Below, one piece after another: positions 32,373-40,780 of a DNA stretch of 64,000 bases. The first letter of the stretch is position 1. Each line of letters begins with the position of its first letter. The notes under the pieces were generated by a model, which saw only the letters and a list, made by a program, of their open reading frames with translations, had not been told where the DNA came from and ran no database searches. Both the position numbers and the translations under genes were made by a program. The stretch is taken from assembly GCA_000648925.1 (NCBI GenBank), contig JFHF01000026.1, forward strand, positions 45,390-109,389. The letters run 5' to 3'. This DNA comes from Caballeronia jiangsuensis. GTDB taxonomy: Bacteria > Pseudomonadota > Gammaproteobacteria > Burkholderiales > Burkholderiaceae.

Positions 32373-33290
32373 TCAGTCCAGCTCGCCGGTCGCGAACGCC
32401 TTCAGCAGATGATGCGCGATCGCGAACGGCTTCGGCGCCGACAGTTCCTGTTCGTGCGTGCTGTCGAGCATCGCAGCGACTTCGCGGCGCGTGAACCAGC
32501 GCGCGTCTTCGAGTTCGTTCTTGTCGACGGTGAGTTCGGTCGTGGCCGCGCGCGCGAAACAGCCGATCATCAGCGACGACGGAAACGGCCACGGTTGCGA
32601 CGCGTAATAGCGCACGTCCGTGCAGCGGATGCCCGCTTCCTCCAGCACCTCGCGATACACCGCGTGCTCGAAGGTTTCGCCCGGCTCGATGAAGCCCGCC
32701 AGCGCCGAATACATGCCCGGCACGAATTGCGGCTGGCGGCCGAGCAGACACCGCTCGCCATCGGTGACGAGCATGATCACGACCGGATCGACGCGGGGAA
32801 AGTGCTGCGCCTTGCAATTCGGGCAGATGCGCCGCCAGCCCGCGCCGGCGGAGTCGGTCGGCTGGCCGCAGTTCGCGCAGAAGCGGTGACGGCGATGCCA
32901 GTCGAGCATCGAGCGCGCTTCGCCGAGCGCGCTGACGAGCGGCGGCGCGACGAGGCCTTGCATCGCGATGGGGCGAAGCTCGATCGCTTCGACGTCGCGG
33001 AGGCTTTCCGGGTTGTCGTCGAAAGAGGCTGCGAAGAGCGCGCGCTCGTCGGCGTCGCGGCCGAGAAACACCGCTTGCAAGGGTGCGCCGGCCGCCGCCG
33101 CTTCCTGCGCGCTGAACAGCGGATCGTGACCGTCGGCGCGCTTGAAGAGCGGAACGTTGTTCACGAACAGCAGAAAGCGCGTGGACGGATCGTCGCGCAG
33201 GCTGGCGACGAAAGCATCATCATCGCGCTTTTCCGACACGCGATCGAGCGGATCGAGCGTAAAACCGATGGCATGAGGCGGCGTGGGCAT
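32373..33290 (-). CDS. nudC: NAD+ diphosphatase NudC (Nudix)
   Basis: This 305-residue enzyme hydrolyses NAD(H) to NMN and AMP and, in E. coli, removes NAD caps from RNA. A four-cysteine zinc ribbon is visible (FCANCGQP and ICPNCKAQHFPRVDP). The Nudix box GFIEPGETFEHAVYREVLEEAG is followed by the NADH-pyrophosphatase array SQPWPFPSSLM. Order and length are standard. The ATG at 33290 is used, since the long upstream frame is antisense to the GST gene. It is divergent from the GST gene across about 130 bases. Confidence 0.95.
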   Translation of the reverse strand: MPTPPHAIGFTLDPLDRVSEKRDDDAFVASLRDDPSTRFLLFVNNVPLFKRADGHDPLFSAQEAAAAGAPLQAVFLGRDADERALFAASFDDNPESLRDVEAIELRPIAMQGLVAPPLVSALGEARSMLDWHRRHRFCANCGQPTDSAGAGWRRICPNCKAQHFPRVDPVVIMLVTDGERCLLGRQPQFVPGMYSALAGFIEPGETFEHAVYREVLEEAGIRCTDVRYYASQPWPFPSSLMIGCFARAATTELTVDKNELEDARWFTRREVAAMLDSTHEQELSAPKPFAIAHHLLKAFATGELD

Positions 33291-33422
33291 AGTATTTTTC
33301 GTGTGTGGCGGCGCGTGCCGGGTAGATGCCGGAACGCGGGCCGCGTGACGGGAAGGTGCAAGGCCAATCGGGAATCGTAGCGAAGTTGGCGCGTCCTTGC
33401 AGGGCGACGCCCGGAGACGTCG

Positions 33423-34127
33423 ATGATCACGCTCTATTCGTATCCTCAGTTGTTCGGCCTCGAAGACAACAATCCGTTCGGGTTGAAAGTGTTCGCGTTT
33501 CTGAAGCTCGCGGGGCTGCCGTTCGAGCATCGTCATGTGCTCGACACGAGCGCCGCGCCGCGCGGCCAGCTTCCGTATCTCGTCGATGACGATGAAACCA
33601 TCGGCGACAGCGATGCGATCATCGCGCATCTGAAACGCAAATACGCGCTGACGCTCGACGACGCGCTCGCCGGCGCGCAACGCGATCTCGATCTGCTGAT
33701 TCGCCGCACGCTCGACGATCTCTACTGGGTGATGTCGTATTCGCGCTGGCGCGACGACCGCTACTGGCCGCAGTTCCGCGATGCGCTCATGCGGCAGCAT
33801 CCGGATATCGGCGGGGAAGCGCTGGAGGGCGCGCGCAAATACAACTTCGAGCGCTATCGGTATCAGGGCATCGGACGATACGAGCCGGATGCCGCGTATG
33901 CGCGCGGCATCGCGAGTCTTCAGGCGCTGGCGAATCTGCTCGGCGACAAGCCGTTCATGTTCGGCGATGCGCCCGCGAGCATCGATTGCGCGTTGTACGG
34001 GTTCGTCGCGAGCATCTGGTTTTACGATATCGATACGCCGCTCAAACAATTCGTGGCCACGCAGCGCAATCTCGTCGCGCATTGCGGCGCGATGCGCGAG
34101 CGCATGGGGCAAAGCGCGGCGCCGTGA
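33423..34127 (+). CDS. glutathione S-transferase-fold protein
   Basis: This 234-residue protein has an N-terminal thioredoxin-like half (about 1-80; LPYLVDDDETIGDSDAIIAHLK gives the cis-Pro and the SNAIL-type Ser-Asp glutathione contact) and an all-helical C-terminal half (about 90-230). The LEDNNPFGLKVFAFLKLAGLPFE start and the ASIDCALYGFVASIWF motif resemble the Faxc/Tom37-related GSTs and not classical detoxifying ones. No catalytic Cys is seen in the first turn. Role unknown; stress or isomerase activity is typical of the fold. Confidence 0.82.
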   Translation: MITLYSYPQLFGLEDNNPFGLKVFAFLKLAGLPFEHRHVLDTSAAPRGQLPYLVDDDETIGDSDAIIAHLKRKYALTLDDALAGAQRDLDLLIRRTLDDLYWVMSYSRWRDDRYWPQFRDALMRQHPDIGGEALEGARKYNFERYRYQGIGRYEPDAAYARGIASLQALANLLGDKPFMFGDAPASIDCALYGFVASIWFYDIDTPLKQFVATQRNLVAHCGAMRERMGQSAAP

Positions 34128-34130
34128 GCC

Positions 34131-34838
34131 TCACTCCGGCGCCGTCTCCACCTCCTTGCCCGCCCAGCTGATGCTCGACACGCCGCGCTCCATGCTCATG
34201 CGGCTCGCCATGCGTTCGAGCTTCGCCTGATCTTTCGGATGCATGCGCACGGTCGCCGTGACCTTGATGCGCGGCGGCTCGCTGTCGACATCCTCGCTCG
34301 TGAGGCTCTGAAACGAAAGCGGCTGCGCGTCCATCGCGTTCGAAAGCAGCGTGCGGATGTGAATCTCGTCTTCCTGTCGTCCGATCACGGTCAGCACGTA
34401 TTCACGCACGATGTCCGCGCTCGATACGGGCGTCGCGTTGATCGCGCGGCTCACTTCGCGCAGCAGCGTGTTGGTCGCGAGCACGACGCCCGTGCCCGCG
34501 ATCGCCGGGCCGTAATGCCCGGTGCCGCACAGCACGCCGACGGCCGCCGAGCACCACAGCGTCGCCGCCGTGTTGATGCCCTGAATCGAGCCCTTGTCGC
34601 GCATGATCACGCCGCCGCCGAGGAAGCCGACGCCGGACACGACATACGCGGCGATCTGCGTGACGCCCGCGACGCCGTTGCCCGTCAGCATGCCGAGCGT
34701 GACGAAGAGGCACGCGCCGCTCGCGACGAGCGTGATCGTGCGCAATCCCGCTGTGCGCTGGCGCAACTGCCGTTCGAGACCAATGGCGACGCCGCATGCG
34801 AACGCGGCGAAGAGACGCAAGGCGAAATCGACGCTCAT
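34131..34838 (-). CDS. MgtC/SapB-family membrane protein
   Basis: This 235-residue protein has about five hydrophobic spans in its N-terminal 140 residues (FALRLFAAFACGVAIGLERQ, the family hallmark; VVSGVGFLGGGVIMRDKGSIQGINTAATLWCSAAVGVLCG) and a cytoplasmic ACT-like C-terminal domain with YVLTVIGRQEDEIHIRTLL. MgtC proteins help survival in low Mg2+ and regulate F1Fo-ATPase in Salmonella; in free-living bacteria a general homeostatic role is assumed. The ATG at 34838 fits the family start. It is convergent with the GST gene, with stops 4 bases apart. Confidence 0.9.
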   Translation of the reverse strand: MSVDFALRLFAAFACGVAIGLERQLRQRTAGLRTITLVASGACLFVTLGMLTGNGVAGVTQIAAYVVSGVGFLGGGVIMRDKGSIQGINTAATLWCSAAVGVLCGTGHYGPAIAGTGVVLATNTLLREVSRAINATPVSSADIVREYVLTVIGRQEDEIHIRTLLSNAMDAQPLSFQSLTSEDVDSEPPRIKVTATVRMHPKDQAKLERMASRMSMERGVSSISWAGKEVETAPE

Positions 34839-34930
34839 CGGCTGAAGGCGATGCCTTTTCTGGACATAAACCCAAAAGCATCTCACCGGAGGATGTCGCT
34901 GGTGTGAAAGCGGGATCGGATTTTCGCCCG

Positions 34931-35443
34931 TCAGGGAACGACAACGAACTGCCGCACGCTCATGCGCACGGGATCGTAATCGGGCGACGCATCGAACGAA
35001 ACCGTGGCGCCGGAGGCATTGCAGCAGCTTGCGATACGCGGCGAGACGACCTTCTCCGCGCCGGAAAGCACGCGCTCGCACACGCGTTCGAACGCGCGCG
35101 CTTCCTCGCGCGGACTCACGAGGCCCGACGCGCCCGCATGCTGCATGTCTAAGAGCGTGTGCGCGTCGGTTTCTTCGGTGAAGACGACCACGGGCGTCTC
35201 CGCAAACGACCGGCGCAATTGGCGCAGAAGCGCGAAATCGTCTGCATGGGAGCCTTCCAGACCACGGCCCAGCACGATCACGTCGTGGTGCGCGGCCTTC
35301 AGCCTCGCGAGCAGTTGACCGGCGTTCTTGACGCATGCCGTCACCCGAAACCGCTCGTGTGCCTCGAACCAGCTTTGCAGCCCGTATAGAACGACGGGGC
35401 GATCGTCTGCAACGACGATACTAATTTTATCTGTGCGCTTCAT
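34931..35443 (-). CDS. degenerate stand-alone response-regulator receiver protein
   Basis: This 170-residue protein has a REC fold (ISIVVADDRPVVLYGL; PVVVFTEETD; GASGLVSPREEARAFERVCERVLSG) like the NarL/RcsB group. The acidic pair (Asp13, Asp14) and switch Thr89 are present. The phospho-acceptor Asp is Gly59 (DVIVLGRG) and the conserved Lys is Ser110. The LuxR-type DNA-binding domain that should follow is missing: the last 40 residues have no helix-turn-helix, and none was found in other frames downstream. It may be a phosphorylation-independent binding partner or a decaying gene. The ATG at 35443 fits the receiver start. Confidence 0.65.
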   Translation of the reverse strand: MKRTDKISIVVADDRPVVLYGLQSWFEAHERFRVTACVKNAGQLLARLKAAHHDVIVLGRGLEGSHADDFALLRQLRRSFAETPVVVFTEETDAHTLLDMQHAGASGLVSPREEARAFERVCERVLSGAEKVVSPRIASCCNASGATVSFDASPDYDPVRMSVRQFVVVP

Positions 35444-35670
35444 TCTCTTCGGCCGACTCGACGGACAATGTATCCGGCGGCGGCGCATCGGTTGCCAGGG
35501 GCCGCGCACGTTAGCAAATCGTCAACCGTCACGCTGCGCCGCACAACAAAATATATCGATTCGTTGTCGATTGGCCGCGTCTTCGCTCGTCGTTCAGGTA
35601 TCCGGCGCTGCAATCGTCGTCTGCGCATCGCGCCGCGTTCCGAACTGCTCGACGACCTGGAGGCTGTCAG

Positions 35671-36330
35671 ATGAGCTTGCAACTCTACGCACACCCGTTT
35701 TCCTCTTATTGCCAGAAAGTTCTCGTGGCGCTGTACGAGAACGGCACGCCTTTCGAATGGCGGGCGCTCACGCCCGAAACGCCCCAATCGATGGCCGAAC
35801 TCACCGAAATCTGGCCGATGAAACGCTTTCCCGTGCTCGTCGATGACGGCCGGCCGGTGATCGAATCGACGGTGATCATCGAATATCTGGGACTGTTTCA
35901 TCCTGGCCCGGTGCGCCTCATTCCCGACGATCCGCGCGCCGCGCTCGAAACGCGCTGGATGGATCGATTCTTCGACAACTATCTGTCGACGCCGCAGCAG
36001 AAGATCGTGTTCGATGCGATGCGCGATCCGGCAGAACGCGATGCGCGCGGCGTCGCCGATGCCCGCGCGATGCTCGACACGTCCTACGCCTTTCTCGATC
36101 GCAAGATGGCCACGCGCGAATGGGCGGCGGGCGACGCGTTCAGCCTCGCCGATTGCGGCGCCGCGCCGTTCCTGTTCTATGCGGACTGGTGTCATCGCAT
36201 CGGGGACGCTTATCCGCACGTGATCGCGTATCGCAAGCGCCTGCTCGCGCGGCCGTCGTTCGCGCGCGCGGTCGATGAGGCGCGGCCGCATCGGGCGCTG
36301 TTTCCGCTCGGCGCGCCGGATCGCGATTGA
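35671..36330 (+). CDS. glutathione S-transferase family protein
   Basis: This 219-residue canonical GST layout has a thioredoxin-like half with AHPFSSYCQKVLVALYENG (Ser/Cys region that contacts glutathione), FPVLVDDGRPVIESTVIIEYL (cis-Pro and Glu-Ser contact), then a helical half with FSLADCGAAPFLFYADW. GGAGG precedes the ATG by eight bases. It lies 26 bases before the DUF899 gene, so the two may share a transcript. Likely general conjugation or reductive detoxification. Confidence 0.9.
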   Translation: MSLQLYAHPFSSYCQKVLVALYENGTPFEWRALTPETPQSMAELTEIWPMKRFPVLVDDGRPVIESTVIIEYLGLFHPGPVRLIPDDPRAALETRWMDRFFDNYLSTPQQKIVFDAMRDPAERDARGVADARAMLDTSYAFLDRKMATREWAAGDAFSLADCGAAPFLFYADWCHRIGDAYPHVIAYRKRLLARPSFARAVDEARPHRALFPLGAPDRD

Positions 36331-36356
36331 GCTACCTGAGCCAAAGGAGATCGGAT

Positions 36357-37073
36357 ATGAGCACGACCACGAACTACGTTCCCGCCGATGAACTCGCCAA
36401 GCGCGCAACGATGAGGTTTCCGAACGAAAGCGCCGAATATCGGCAGGCGCGCACCGCGTTGCTCGCGGAGGAAATCGAATTGCGCCGGCATATCGAGCGC
36501 GTAGCGCAGATGCGTCGCGCGCTGCCGCCCGGCGGCGAAGTGAAGGGCGATTATCGATTCGAAGGCGAGCGCGGCGCGGTCGATTTCGCGGGCCTTTTCG
36601 GCGACAAGGACACGCTCGTCACCTATAGCTACATGTTCGGGCCGCAGCGCGAACGGCCGTGTCCGATGTGCACGTCGCTCTTGTCGGCGTGGGAAGGCGA
36701 GGCGCGCGACATCGAGCAGCGCGTGGCGCTCGCGGTGATCGCGCGCTCGCCGCTCGCGAAGCTCTTGGCGTTCAAGACGGAGCGCGGCTGGCGCGATCTC
36801 CGGCTCTTTTCCGATACGAACGGCGCGTTCAGCCGCGACTATCACGCGATATCGAAGGAAGGCGGCGACGATCCCGCGCTCAACGTTTTCACGCGACGCG
36901 ACGGCGTGATCCGGCATTTCTGGAGCGGCGAGATGGATTTCGGTACCGCCGATCCCGGCGAGGACCCGCGCGGCGCGCCCGATCTGATGCCGCTCTGGAC
37001 CGTGCTCGACATGACGCCCGAGGGACGGGGAACGGACTGGTATCCGAAGCTGGATTACGAGCCGAGGGGCTAG
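36357..37073 (+). CDS. DUF899 thioredoxin-like protein
   Basis: This 238-residue DUF899 protein, a thioredoxin-fold family, has the CxxC motif in PQRERPCPMCTSLLSAWEGE and the C-terminal FWSGEMDF...GTDWYPKLDYEPRG typical of the family. Function is not established; a redox role on small molecules is assumed from the CPMC motif. AAAGGAGA before the ATG at 36357 sets the start. It is probably co-transcribed with the GST gene upstream. Confidence 0.83.
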   Translation: MSTTTNYVPADELAKRATMRFPNESAEYRQARTALLAEEIELRRHIERVAQMRRALPPGGEVKGDYRFEGERGAVDFAGLFGDKDTLVTYSYMFGPQRERPCPMCTSLLSAWEGEARDIEQRVALAVIARSPLAKLLAFKTERGWRDLRLFSDTNGAFSRDYHAISKEGGDDPALNVFTRRDGVIRHFWSGEMDFGTADPGEDPRGAPDLMPLWTVLDMTPEGRGTDWYPKLDYEPRG

Positions 37074-37212
37074 GCGGATTCGGCGCGACGAAAGAGGAAG
37101 TGTCGTCTGTAAAGATGAGTCATATCTTCGCCGCACAGGTCAACTTCGAACCGAGGCAGACGTTGTGAGCGAGTCGATGGAATGCGTCGGCATTTCATGG
37201 AGAGACTCGCTC

Positions 37213-37836
37213 ATGCAGGACAACAGACCCATCATGCAGTGGCAGGCGGCCGGCGTGGCCGCCATCGCGGCTTCCGGCGCGTGCGCGACGCTCGGCGGAT
37301 GCGCCGTTCATCCGCACGACGCGTCGAAGGAAGCGGGCACGCCGTCGGTGCTGACCGAAGGCGCGCGCATCGCCGATTCGATGCGCGCTCACGAAAGCCA
37401 TTCCCTCGACGGCCAGCCGCTCGACTACCGCGACGCCACGACGAAGACCGTTCCGAATATCGGCTGGGCGTCGTATTACGGCAAGAAGTTTCATGGGCGC
37501 AAAACGGCCAGCGGCGAACGCTACGACATGCACGCGTTCACGGCGGCGCATCGCACGTTGCCGCTCGGTTCGTATGTGCGCGTCAGCAATCTCGCGAAGA
37601 CGCGGTCGGTCGTCGTGCGCATCAACGATCGCGGTCCTTTCACGAGGGGCCGCATGATCGATGTGTCGTTCGCGGCGGCGGTCGAACTCGGTCTGCAGCG
37701 ATCGGGAACCGCGCAGGTGATCCTCGAACCGGTCGATCGACCCATCGCGCTCGCGTCGACGTCACGCGCGCCCGAACGCATCATGCTGCGCATCGCGCCT
37801 CATCCGCGACACAAGAAGCACACGCATCGTCATTGA
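37213..37836 (+). CDS. RlpA-like septal-ring lytic transglycosylase lipoprotein
   Basis: This 207-residue protein has a lipoprotein signal peptide ending LGGC (Cys30) and a double-psi beta-barrel (about 85-185) with GWASYYGKKFHGRKTASGERYDMHAFTAAHRTLPLGSYVRV, RINDRGPFTRGRMIDVSFAAA and the conserved acidic/His residues of RlpA (Asp, Asp). RlpA family members cut peptidoglycan lacking stem peptides, in some species at the septum. There is no SPOR domain. The ATG at 37213 gives the best signal peptide; a GTG 48 bases earlier is possible. It stands alone. Confidence 0.85.
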   Translation: MQDNRPIMQWQAAGVAAIAASGACATLGGCAVHPHDASKEAGTPSVLTEGARIADSMRAHESHSLDGQPLDYRDATTKTVPNIGWASYYGKKFHGRKTASGERYDMHAFTAAHRTLPLGSYVRVSNLAKTRSVVVRINDRGPFTRGRMIDVSFAAAVELGLQRSGTAQVILEPVDRPIALASTSRAPERIMLRIAPHPRHKKHTHRH

Positions 37837-37902
37837 CGCCGGACGGATACAATGCTGCGGCGCGCGATCATCGCGCCTCAAGCCGAAGCCATCCGCCAAG
37901 TC

Positions 37903-38964
37903 ATGAACAATTCGCCCCGGGCCTTTTTGCTGGGCCCGCTTCTCAAGCGCGTGTCGCGTTCGTTCTACCTCACGCTGCGCATTCTGCCGACGGACATGCG
38001 CGATCCCATCGGGCTCGCGTATCTGCTGGCGCGCGCCGCCGATACGATCGCGGATACATCGCTGATCTCGCCGCAACGTCGTCTGGAACTGCTGCTGTCG
38101 CTGCGCGCGCAAATCAATGGCGCACCCGACGACGGCGCGCTCGCGCGAATCGCGGGTGAAGTCGCGGGGCAGCAGGCGCAGCCGGACGAGCGCGCGTTGC
38201 TCGAAAGCCTGGGCGACGCGCTCGCGATCCTGCCGCAACTGGGCGCGCAAGATCAGGCCGCGGTTCGCGATATCGTCACGACGCTCAGCACCGGCATGGA
38301 GTTCGATCTGCGCACGTTCCCCGACGAGACATCGGGCGAGATCGTCGCACTGAAGGAATTCGAAGAGCTGGACCGCTACACGTATCTCGTCGCGGGCTGC
38401 GTCGGCGAGTTCTGGACGAAGATGACGTACGCGCATATGCCCGGCACGCTCAGAGCCGCGCCCGATACGATGCTCGCGCTCGGCGTGCGCTTCGGCAAGG
38501 CGCTCCAGATGACCAACGTGTTGCGCGATTGCGCGCGCGATCTGCGCATCGGCCGCTGCTATCTGCCCGACTCGATGCTCGCGCGTCACGGCCTCACGCC
38601 GCAGGATTTGTTGCGGCCGGAATCGTCGGCGCGCGCGCGGCCCGTGCTGTTCGAATTGCTGAGCACGTCGCTCGCGCTGTTTCGCGATGCGGTCGATTAC
38701 ACGCTCGCGATTCCATCGGGCGCCATCCGTCTGCGCCTCGCCTGCCTCTGGCCGATCATGATCGGCCTCGACACGCTCGTGCTGCTCGCGCGTAACGATG
38801 CATGGCTCGATCCCGACAAAATCTCGAAGGTCCGGCGCAACGACGTGTATCGGATCATGGCCGCATCGTTGCCGATGGTCGCATCGAACGGCATGATGCG
38901 CGCGTGGACCTCGCGCCGCATCCGCGCGATCGAGGCGGAAATCAGCGGCGCAGTTCGGCCATGA
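37903..38964 (+). CDS. squalene/phytoene synthase-family protein
   Basis: This 353-residue protein has both prenyl-binding Asp motifs: DTIAD in LARAADTIADT and DCARD in NVLRDCARDLRIGRCYLP, with RSFYLTLRILP and GLAYLLARAADT typical of farnesyl-diphosphate condensing enzymes. Members condense two C15 or C20 diphosphates (squalene, dehydrosqualene, phytoene). No hopanoid or carotenoid gene is adjacent, so the product is not certain. An upstream ATG at 37852 would add 17 residues; the later ATG fits the family N-terminus better. The 3' end overlaps the LysR gene tail to tail by 23 bases. Confidence 0.82.
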   Translation: MNNSPRAFLLGPLLKRVSRSFYLTLRILPTDMRDPIGLAYLLARAADTIADTSLISPQRRLELLLSLRAQINGAPDDGALARIAGEVAGQQAQPDERALLESLGDALAILPQLGAQDQAAVRDIVTTLSTGMEFDLRTFPDETSGEIVALKEFEELDRYTYLVAGCVGEFWTKMTYAHMPGTLRAAPDTMLALGVRFGKALQMTNVLRDCARDLRIGRCYLPDSMLARHGLTPQDLLRPESSARARPVLFELLSTSLALFRDAVDYTLAIPSGAIRLRLACLWPIMIGLDTLVLLARNDAWLDPDKISKVRRNDVYRIMAASLPMVASNGMMRAWTSRRIRAIEAEISGAVRP

Positions 38965-39793
38965 TGCGTTCGGCGAGAAAGTCGCAAGGCGGGCGTTTCG
39001 ACGCCGCGCTGCGCGCGAGCACCACTTCGAGCGTGCCGATATCCGGCAGACCTTGCGCCGGCCCGAGCAGCGTGAAGTGCGACGGCACCGCGCATTTCGC
39101 GAGCGGCGTCACGGCGAGGCCCGCTTCGGCCATCGTCAGCAAACCGAGCAGGCTCGGGCTTTCATACGACGTGCGATAGCCGATGCGCGCGCGTTCGAGG
39201 CTCCGAATCGCGTTCTCGCGAGCGACGCTGCCCGGCAGAAACACCGCGATCGGCAAAGGCCGCTCCTTCCAGATTTCGGTTTCGCCGGGCGCGGCGGCCC
39301 AGACCATCGGCTCATGACGCAGAAATTCGCCGGATAAGCCCTTCACGCGCGTCGCGCAGACGAGATCGACCGAGCCGTCCTTCACCATCGGCGCGAGCGC
39401 GAGGCTCGGCAGGCCGACCACCTGAATCTCGACCTTCGGATACGTCGCCGAAAACTTCTTGAGGATCGGCGGAAACAGCGACGACGCGTAATCGTCCGGG
39501 ACGCCGATCACCACGCGCCCGGTCACGTCCGGCCGCACGACCGCCGCCCACGCCTCGTCGCGCAGCGCGATCATGCGGCGCGCATAGGTGAGCAGCACCT
39601 CGCCGTCCTGCGTCGGCACCACGCTGCGCGGCTTGCGCACGAAAAGCGGCTTGCCGAGCGCGGTCTCCAGCGTCTTGATCTGCATGCTCACCGCCGATTG
39701 CGAGCGATGCACCAGTTCCGCCGCGCGGCTGATATTGCCCGTATCCGCGACGGCGACGATCATCGAGAGGACATCCAGATCCAGCGCTTTCAT
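38942..39793 (-). CDS. LysR-type transcriptional regulator
   Basis: This 283-residue protein has a helix-turn-helix at residues 1-60 (GNISRAAELVHRSQSAVSMQIKTLETALGKPLF) and an effector-binding half after about 90. It is divergent from the alpha/beta-hydrolase across 105 bases containing a LysR-type T-N11-A dyad, so it most likely controls that gene. Confidence 0.9.
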   Translation of the reverse strand: MKALDLDVLSMIVAVADTGNISRAAELVHRSQSAVSMQIKTLETALGKPLFVRKPRSVVPTQDGEVLLTYARRMIALRDEAWAAVVRPDVTGRVVIGVPDDYASSLFPPILKKFSATYPKVEIQVVGLPSLALAPMVKDGSVDLVCATRVKGLSGEFLRHEPMVWAAAPGETEIWKERPLPIAVFLPGSVARENAIRSLERARIGYRTSYESPSLLGLLTMAEAGLAVTPLAKCAVPSHFTLLGPAQGLPDIGTLEVVLARSAASKRPPCDFLAERIMAELRR

Positions 39794-39813
39794 GGGTGAA
39801 CGACCGTTTGGTA

Positions 39814-39826
39814 TCAGAAAATCTGA
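39814..39826. promoter_or_regulatory. LysR box, T-N11-A dyad
   Basis: TCAGAAAATCTGA is a perfect 5-bp inverted repeat with an AAA spacer and the T-N11-A form of LysR sites. It is 20 bases upstream of lysR and 72 bases upstream of the divergent hydrolase. Confidence 0.6.
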
Positions 39827-39898
39827 ACGATTCTATCAAAATTATGCGTTTTTCTTTTGCTTCGGCGCGGCGCATAGTCGCATCCAAGGAGCTTATTC

Positions 39899-40768
39899 AT
39901 GAACGCGCGAACCGATCTTTCCGTCCTCACCGCCGTGCAAGGCCTGCCCGAACCGTCGTTCGCCACGACGGCGTCGGGGGTTTCGGTGCCGTATATCGAG
40001 TGCGGCGAGGGCGAGCCGCTCGTGTTCGTGCATGGTTCGCTCTGCGACTACCGCTACTGGAACGCGCAGATTCTGCCGCTTGCGAAGCAGTTTCGTTGCA
40101 TCGCGCCGAGCCTGTCGCATTACTGGCCCGCCGTCGATGCCTTCGTGCAAGGCGAATTCGGCTGGGAAACGCATGTCGCGGAAATGGCCGAGTTCATCGT
40201 CTCGCTCGATCTCGCGCCGGTGCATCTCGTCGGCCATTCGCGCGGCGGCTGTATCGCGTTTCATCTGGCGCGCGAGTATCCGCGGCTCGTGAAGACGCTC
40301 ACGCTCGCCGATCCGGGCGGCCCGCTGCAAACGACGCCGCAGCCCGTGCCCGCCACGCTGCCGCCCGCGACCAACGCATTGCGCGCACGCGTGGCCGAAC
40401 TGATCGAACAGGGCGAGTTCGATCGCGGGCTGGAACTGTTCGTGGATTCGGTCAGCATGCCGGGCTTCTGGAAGAAGAGCACGGAGAGCTTCCGGCGCAT
40501 GGCGCTCGACAACGCGCTCACGCTGCCGAGGCAATTCCGCGATCACTTGCCCGCCTACACGCGCGAGGCGGCGCGCGACATCAAGTGCCGCACGCTGCTC
40601 ATCGACGGTCAGAAGAGCCCGCGCATGTTCCGCAACAACGTCGAGAAGCTGGAAGAGTGGATCGAGTTCGCCGAGCGTCAGACGATCGCGGGCGCATCGC
40701 ACGGAATGAACGCCGCCAGCCCCGGCGCGTTCAATCGCGCGGTGCTGGCGTTCGCCGGCGCGTGGTGA
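39899..40768 (+). CDS. alpha/beta-hydrolase
   Basis: This 289-residue protein has an oxyanion region VFVHGSLCDYRYW, the nucleophile elbow GHSRGGC (residue about 106), a catalytic Asp near RTLLIDGQKSP and a catalytic His in AGASHGMN. It is of the size and style of epoxide-hydrolase/haloalkane-dehalogenase/esterase members. AAGGAG before the ATG is strong. It is divergent from its probable LysR regulator. Substrate unknown. Confidence 0.85.
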   Translation: MNARTDLSVLTAVQGLPEPSFATTASGVSVPYIECGEGEPLVFVHGSLCDYRYWNAQILPLAKQFRCIAPSLSHYWPAVDAFVQGEFGWETHVAEMAEFIVSLDLAPVHLVGHSRGGCIAFHLAREYPRLVKTLTLADPGGPLQTTPQPVPATLPPATNALRARVAELIEQGEFDRGLELFVDSVSMPGFWKKSTESFRRMALDNALTLPRQFRDHLPAYTREAARDIKCRTLLIDGQKSPRMFRNNVEKLEEWIEFAERQTIAGASHGMNAASPGAFNRAVLAFAGAW

Positions 40769-40780
40769 AGCGAACGCGGC

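Noticed and set aside
34839..34930. A magnesium-sensing leader RNA upstream of mgtC
   Set aside because: The gap is only 92 bases with no alternative stem pairing or proline-rich leader peptide that I could find.
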